A stretch of 64,000 bases of DNA, taken from Tetragonia tetragonoides. Lineage: Eukaryota; Streptophyta; Magnoliopsida; Caryophyllales; Aizoaceae. This document shows positions 58,016 to 64,000 of this stretch, piece after piece. The notes under the pieces are model-generated. The model had not been told where the DNA came from. It made no database searches and saw only the letters and a list, made by a program, of their open reading frames with translations. Location: contig CM076141.1 of NCBI GenBank assembly GCA_038025085.1, positions 18,168,001-18,232,000 on the forward strand, written 5' to 3'. Numbering within the stretch: the first letter of the stretch is position 1; each line of letters opens with the position of its first letter. The position numbers and the translations under genes are program-made.

Positions 58016-58333
58016 TACGTGCTCAATTGAAATATTTATGGTTAGATATTGTATAAAATCATCGAAAATATTTATGGTTATATACTATATAATTTTAGAC
58101 ACTGTTATAGTATAAATGTACTTGCAAAATAATTCTAAAAGCCTAACAAAGCTAAGACTATAATCATCCACTTTAATTTGTTACTACTATTGATTCAAAG
58201 CAATTAAACCAAGCAAAATGTATGTAAAATCACAAAGAACCTTGAGGTGGTGCTGATGGAAAAAGGAAGAGCTACAATTGATATACTAAAAAAATTTAAA
58301 ACTGAGTAAGGTTGGCGAAGCAAGGGCTATTTA
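58016..58333. other. Gene-free AT-rich stretch
   Basis: Nothing recognised. Confidence 0.35.
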
Positions 58334-58597
58334 GGGTGCGTTCTTTTCCACTTATTTACACTGATTCTCACTGATTGGGTAAAGTCCTCCCACTGATTCC
58401 CACTGATTGGGTAAGGTCTTGCCGCTGATTTTCACTGATTCAGTAAGGTCCTTCCAAATTTTGTATAAATGTGGGCCCCGCCATTGATTTCCACTAATTG
58501 AGTAATGTCCTGCCACTGATTCCCACTAATTGAGTAAAGTTCTGCCACTGATTTTCACTGATTGGGTAAGGTCCAATAAGTGGAAAAGAACACACCC
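58334..58597 (+). mobile_element. Tourist-like MITE, copy 6, with TTA duplication
   Basis: GGGTGCGTTCTTTTCCACTT to AAGTGGAAAAGAACACACCC, flanked by TTA (58331-58333 and 58598-58600). 264 bp, with internal units such as CACTGATTCTCACTGATTGG and GGTAAGGTC. The cleanest copy of the family. Confidence 0.9.
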
Positions 58598-60091
58598 TTA
58601 GAGATGATGATTTTGTAATTTGGTTTAATTAATATTGTTTGGTTTTTCATTTGATCTTTTCTCGCTTTACCATGATATATGATCTTAACATTATGCCAAC
58701 CCCTTCCTAGAAGGTGGGGGTGTAGTGTTGATTAATGGTATGGTTTAGCTTGGCTGCATTCTTTGTAATAATGAATTATCATTTGTAAAAGATCAATGCG
58801 TAATTAATAAAAAAAAAAACTAAATACTCCCTAATAAATGGAGAAAAATTGAGGAATAAATACTAAAGATGGAAGAAAAGGCTAATCAATTACGTCGATT
58901 GTTGACTATTGAGTAAACTAATATTTATGGGTAGCACATATAATTTTTTTTTTCTTGGCTGAACAAAGAGTTGCTTGAATATATTTTGAACATTAACATA
59001 AGATTTAGCAAAAGCAATATCATATAACTGTCACACAATTGTGAAAATATCTATTTGTATGAGTACTCTATGAAATCTAGAAAGAAAACAAAAAAAAAAA
59101 TTAACTTAAGGATATATTGTATTGTAAAGAATAGAAATATAGAATTGTCACACACTCGGAAAAATGAGGTGATATATCCTTACTACTTGTATTGTTATCA
59201 GTATGACTCCGAACTTATTGAACACACATTTCTTTGTCAATTGTAATTGGGTCGGTAACAAAAATGAAAAACAAACATTACATTATGAAATTCTTTAGAG
59301 ATTATAACTTACTGTATAAATTGTAATATGAAACAAATAAAAGAGAGGAAAAGTGGGGAATACATCAAATTAAGAAGAAACAATGACATACATTGAAAGG
59401 AGATCGATACAAATATAGTTGAGGTTGAGATTTGGTCATTTAGAGGAAATGCGAAAAAAAGAAGAATTCAGAAATCTTTGAACTTGGGAAAATAAAAATA
59501 AAAACTGATTGAGAAACACAAATAAAAAGAAGAAAAATGAAGGAATGGAAGTTACTCCAAATGGTTAGCAGTGGTTTATTGTGGGGGCAAGTTAGAGAAG
59601 ATGATGAGGAGAGAGAAAGAGAGTGGGAAGAAGTTTCTGAAGGTTATCAAACGTGATTACTTCTTCCTCGACCACTTTTTAAGGTTAGAGATAGGCAACT
59701 TAATCCTTATATGAGGTGCTTTGGAAATGAATTAGATGAGGTAAAATAGGAAGCTTATAATGTTGACACTAAAGGTCAGAAGTTGACTTATTTAAGAGTA
59801 ATAGATTACTATTATGACCCCAGAATTGATAGTTGAATGCAGAAATTTATGGTGTTTCAGTAACACCACCTGGATTTGTTACCCTCTAATACACCCTTGA
59901 AAATAGGGGGCGATTTTGGAGTATTTGGAAAAAGAAAAAAGAAAAAAATTGGTTTGAAAATATTCTACTGGTTGGGTAACACCACATAAGCAAATAGTTG
60001 GTTTGTTACTGAAACACTTGAAATTTTTCGGTTAAATGAGGGGTTTTTTAGTCTAGACGTAATTTGTAGTCCCAAAACCCCCTTATGGCTT
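58598..60091. other. Gene-free stretch with small foldback
   Basis: Mostly AT-rich. At 59843-60026 AAATTTATGGTGTTTCAGTAAC and GTTACTGAAACACTTGAAATTT form an inverted repeat of about 20 bp around a 140-bp centre. A 3' LTR of the gypsy element further right would be expected in this region, but I cannot delimit one. Confidence 0.4.
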
Positions 60092-60098
60092 TATATAA
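60092..60098 (+). promoter_or_regulatory. Candidate TATA box for the plant-mobile-domain gene
   Basis: TATATAA about 420 bp upstream of the ATG at 60514. Position is plausible only if the 5' UTR is long or spliced. Confidence 0.3.
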
Positions 60099-60513
60099 TA
60101 GAGATATACATGTACCAACGCGTATTTATATATTCTTTTAATATTTTTGTATTAAAAGTTTATTTGCTTGTGGATTCTTTTTTATTTAATAAACCTCTTC
60201 GTCTTTTTCACATGTTTAATGATTTCATCTACCGTAAAACAAGTCCATTTTAGAAGGGTAACAACTGCTCCCTAACATACATAAACCTTTCGCGTTTACT
60301 TTGTTCGTCTCCCGCGCTTGGTTAGACGGCTACTCTTTACAAATAACCGCCCATTGGTCAAGTGGTGCCGTGCAGCAGTTAATAATGCCCAGAGTCCAGA
60401 ATCATTAAAATCACAAATTTTAATGCCTCAATTTCTTCTTTTTCACTCACCTTCTTCAATCCCTAATTTTCTCCTTCGCAAATTTCTTCAATCCTTTAAT
60501 CCTCAGAACCGAA

Positions 60514-63406
60514 ATGGCCGCTCATCCTCTTTTCTTGGATTTGGTTAGGATTGAATCTCTTAATTTCGCCTTCAATGCTCAGAAACTATTTAAATTAATC
60601 TCCACATATTCCGATTCGTATCATCCTCAATGTCTTGTGCTTCATAATTCATCATACGAATCTCCTTAAGAACTTCCTTTTCGAGGTCAGCTTCTTCGAT
60701 CTTTTTCTTTGGGTCCTTATTTTGGTCTTGCCCCTACTCGAGGTATTTCTCAAGGTACCTTATTATCATCTTTATCTTCTACTTTCCGTGGTCGTGGTTT
60801 GCCATTGATTTTCTCTGGTCGTAATTTTTGATCTTCCTTTTCCTCTCTTAGTAGGCCTATTCATGGGTGGGTTAACTTTTCTGATGAACGCCCTAGACAG
60901 TGGTTTAAACGTCTTCGCGAATTTCAACCTCATTGGCGTTCTAATAAAATCCTTGATTTCATTCGTTTATCTCTTTTCACAACAATACCTTATGATGGTA
61001 CTATTTCTACTGCCCTTTGGCTCGCTTGGCACCCTTCAATTAATTGTTTTGTCACTGGAGAGGGTGTTCAAACCATAACTCTTGAGGATATTGCCTATCT
61101 TACTGGACTATGTCCAGATTATCTTCCTCAAGTAATGTTGGGCTATTCTTATTGTAATTCTGCCCATGTTTCGAAAAAGTATTTTGAACCTGCTCATATC
61201 CTTCTGAAGTCTTTTACCAGCAAAGTTGCTCCAAGGTCTGTGTCTTATTCGAAATTACTTTTTCGTTATTCGAATCTTACTCGTTCGATTCCCGTAACTG
61301 ATGCGGAAGTGGTGTTATTCTTGAATTATGTGTTACATAGGTTGCTAATGGGTTATAGTTCATCAATTGGGAACACTTTTCTCTGTCTAGCAGCCAATAT
61401 GGCTTCAATTGAAGGTCCGATTCCTTTAGCCCCTTTTCTTCTTTCTCATTTTTACCGAGGCATGTCGAATTTAACTCAGAAGCTTTTCCCGGATAGTATA
61501 GTTGTTCAAGCATCTTGCCCTTTTTGGCTTCTTACGGCTTGGGGTTTTTTGTAGTACCCTTCTAGAATGGCTATTTCGAACATCGAGGCCCATGGTTTGG
61601 TATACCAGAGGGAGTTGGATCTTCATGAAGGTGATTCGACTCTTTGCAATCTATCTCCTCAATCCAAATGGACCAATGTAGCTGAGATGTCATTTAATCT
61701 ACTTCAATCCTCGAGGGTCGAGGATCTCCCTCTTGTACTTTTTGAGGTTTTTTCTTCGAAATCTCAATTTGTCTGGCATCCCCATCGACATCTGGGGTTA
61801 CATGATTTTGATGTAGAGGATACTCCAAAGGTGTAACCTTGGTGGCTCCAAGATCTCAACCCTTTCCTCATGACCCCTTCATCTCAACCTTATTGGCGAT
61901 CAGTTCTTACTTACAGGGATCTTTTATTCTTTGAGCTTCCTTGGCTCAGTATTGAGGTGCATAATCCTCAATTGGTGGCTCGCCAATTTGGTATTTGTGA
62001 GACCCTTGCTGTGCCTTTGATCGAGACCTTAAATCGGCCTTGGAATATAAGGCAGTCCCAAGCTTCTATCGATGTAGGGATTGACAATCGCGCTTCTGAG
62101 TTGAAGCTTCGCAGCCACCTTTTGTTACAAAACCAATTGGGAGATGTTGATATTCCTTCTTGGTTTCGAACATGCTCTGTCGAACCAGAGTATGCTTTTT
62201 GGTGGGATCAATTTTTTCAATCTTCGTTCAATGTTTCCAATCTGCCCTAGCGTTTCGAGAAGATTCTTAGACAACTATTTCCTACTTAAGTTGATTCTTT
62301 CCTCCAGATGCTGGGTGCAATATTTGGCTCCAACGCATTGGTACTTTACTTTTCAAATCGCCTTATATAAGTTATTTTGCTTTTTGTTTTCCATGTATGT
62401 ATATATCTGTTTCACAGGTTCTACCTGAGCCAGACCCTTTGAATACTGAGTCTGTTGAGAGTAGTCTTGACGGAATAAGGTCTATTAGTAGGAAAAGAAG
62501 TAGAGAACAGGGTATTATTTGTTTGTAATATTTTGTCCTGCATCTCAAGGTACCTTTTTTTCGTAGTGTTTCGTAGTCACTATCTCTGTTTAAATAAAAT
62601 CTTGTTCATTTTATAAATTTATCAGGAGGGATGGATTCTCCAGATGAGGATTATTATCAGGATGAACAGTTTTCTCCTCCAGCTTCACCGATAATGGAAT
62701 CTCAACCTCCAAGCCACCTCTTCGTGTATGAGATTTCTTTTGATTCCTTGACTTTTCTTTTAATATTAATTTCTTATCTTATCTTTGAATTATCTCTCAG
62801 ATTCCCTTATTAGCAGTATTGATGATCTCCTGACCCCTCGTCTTGAGGCTTCTGATGATGTCAAGCAAGAAGGTTTCAGATTATTGAATGTTCTTCAGAC
62901 GGATTGGTCTGATGTTTCTGCAGCATTGGCACTGGATAATTTTATCAAGTCTCATCGCCAGAGTTTTTCTACGGATCTTGGGGATTTAATGCTTCAAAAC
63001 ATCGGTCCCCTACTTTCTGTTGTGCAAGATCTGAGGAGTGCTCGCACTGAAGGCATTCCTGAAAAACGACTTAGATACTTGGGCTCGCCCTGCAGAATTC
63101 TTGAATGATCTGGCTGCAGGTAAGAAATCTCTTCAACAGAAGCAGCGACTTTGTTATTCGGCTAAGAAAAATCTTCTTGCTAGTGAGGGTAAAATAGCCT
63201 CGTTGTTGAGTCGTAAGGCATAAGTTTCTAGTCTACTTTCTGCCCTTGATGCCCAAGAACAAGATATTCTATCTCGAGTATCTGATCTTGTTCATTCCCG
63301 AGATGCTCGAATAGCTCAGGTTGCTAAATTTCAGACTCTTAAGGCTTCAATACTGTTACTTTTTCGTAGTATTGAGCAATTTATTAAGCCTTCTCAGTTT
63401 CATTAA
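60514..63406 (+). pseudogene. Plant mobile domain (aminotransferase-like) protein, seven stops
   Basis: From ATG at 60514 a single frame runs ~590 codons without any indel and is cut only by stops at 60667, 60829, 61552, 61834, 62248 and 62287. The mobile domain is seen in HGWVNFSDERPRQWFKRL, PYDGTISTALWLAWHPSINC, TGEGVQTITLEDIAYLTGL and later YWRSVLTYRDLLFFELPWL. Likely introns: 62341-62417 (TTG|GTACTT to TTTCACAG|GTTCTA), 62512-62625, and one near 62737-62816. The last exon has a Leu/Gln/Lys-rich coiled coil, a one-base shift near 63035, one more stop at 63221, and ends at 63404-63406. Every stop is one C-to-T change from CAA, CAG or CGA. It converges on the gypsy remnant with 4 bp between stops, the layout of an antisense ORF of a Tat-type retrotransposon. 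Confidence 0.85.
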
Positions 63407-63410
63407 TTGT

Positions 63411-64000
63411 TTATTTTCCGTTTATTTCCTCCCATAGCTGAGGAAATCTTTTGTAACCATTATCTTTATATATATCCCAAGTTGAAGGAAAATATTTCTT
63501 CAGATATTTACCATTTACAGCAAATCCAAATTGCTTTCCATTAGTGAACAACAGTTTAAATGCATTTCCTGGTTCAACCCTTTTGATGCTGAATGGTCCT
63601 TCCCAATTTCGTGACCACTTCCCATAGAACTTATCTTTTTGTCCTTCAGGGAGTACTATTTTCCATAGCCTCGCACCACTTGATCAGAAGGCTCGACTTG
63701 TTCAAGGGAGAATCCAAGCTTGTTGAGAGCTCGGAGGGGATAAACATTTACTGCTGACCTGACCCATTATCAATTAACTCTCTTTCCATTGCATTCCAAA
63801 GTGATGTGGAGAGAATGATTGTGATCGATGTCCCAGGGAAAGTCTTGGTCAGAAAATTGGAGTATCTGAGCAAAATCGTAAGCCATTCCAACAATCTCAT
63901 CCAGAGATATGTCCGAATTAACCTCCACTTCATTCAAATGTTTGAGAACTACGGCTCGATGTGGCTGTGAAGTCATGAGTAATTTCCAAAAAGATACATT
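63411..64000 (-). pseudogene. Ty3/gypsy protease and integrase C-terminus, internally deleted
   Basis: Minus strand. From beyond the window edge, a frame with FSDQDFPWDIDHNHSLHITL leads to the aspartic protease motif LIDNGSG, reached by a frameshift at about 63770, and then, after a second shift in a TCAGG duplication, to VNVYPLRALNKLGFSLEQVE. At about 63660 it jumps directly to an integrase C-terminal tail: IVLPEGQKDKFYGKWSRNWE, then GPFSIKRVEPGNAFKL and GKYLKKYFPSTWD, open to the TAA at 63411-63413. Reverse transcriptase, RNase H and the integrase core are missing, so a deletion of several kilobases has joined protease to the end of pol. The DNGS protease and this tail style fit the Tat/Ogre branch. 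Confidence 0.75.

Noticed and set aside
60318..60548. 76-residue frame before the mobile-domain gene
   Set aside because: It overlaps the start of the mobile-domain frame in another phase and resembles 5' UTR.

Overview
This is an AT-rich plant nuclear window, almost certainly from a eudicot. The genes are plant-specific families (F-box with an FBA-like tail, CLASSY-type SNF2, FAR1/FHY3, Agenet/Tudor, GRF zinc finger, plant mobile domain). The repeats are typical plant transposons: Ty1/copia, Ty3/gypsy, SINEs, Stowaway- and Tourist-like MITEs and a LINE remnant. An amaranth-family (Chenopodium/spinach/beet) source is only a guess from repeat style. No prokaryotic genes, CRISPR arrays or rRNA were seen.

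Layout. 1-7.1 kb: an F-box pseudogene (minus) and a CLASSY-like helicase fragment (plus), bracketed by two direct copies of a dispersed repeat rich in the core GGGTCAC. 7.3-14.5 kb: a rearranged Sirevirus-like LTR, SINE pieces, a solo LTR (11964-12695) and a Stowaway-like MITE. 14.56-17.24 kb: a long FAR1/MULE-type gene (minus) whose reading frame is interrupted only by two compensating homopolymer slips. 17.5-18.6 kb: a tiny LTR element carrying a histone H3 N-terminal fragment. 19.6-24.8 kb: a duplicated block flanking a LINE-like remnant. 25-34 kb: microsatellites, an Au-like SINE, nested MITEs, an Agenet pseudogene, a spliced transposon-derived gene and a GRF zinc-finger pseudogene. 35.5-41.7 kb: a solo LTR, SINEs, a SINE inserted in a MITE, and an F-box-like gene. 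41.78-48.49 kb: a complete but dead Ty1/copia element with target duplication GTGAC. 48.5-53.5 kb: GGGTCAC repeats and another solo LTR whose paralogous empty site is in the window. 53.9-58.0 kb: GC-richer retroelement-like sequence with a coiled-coil ORF. 60.5-64 kb: a plant-mobile-domain gene (plus) lying tail-to-tail, 4 bp from the pol end of a Ty3/gypsy remnant (minus), which is the layout of an antisense-ORF-bearing Tat/Ogre-type element.

There is no operon-like cooperation. The window is a transposon graveyard in which nearly every recognisable gene is broken. Many premature stops lie one C-to-T change from a Gln or Arg codon, as expected for methylated, silenced DNA. The FAR1-like gene and the two-exon transposon-protein gene are the best candidates for something still functional.
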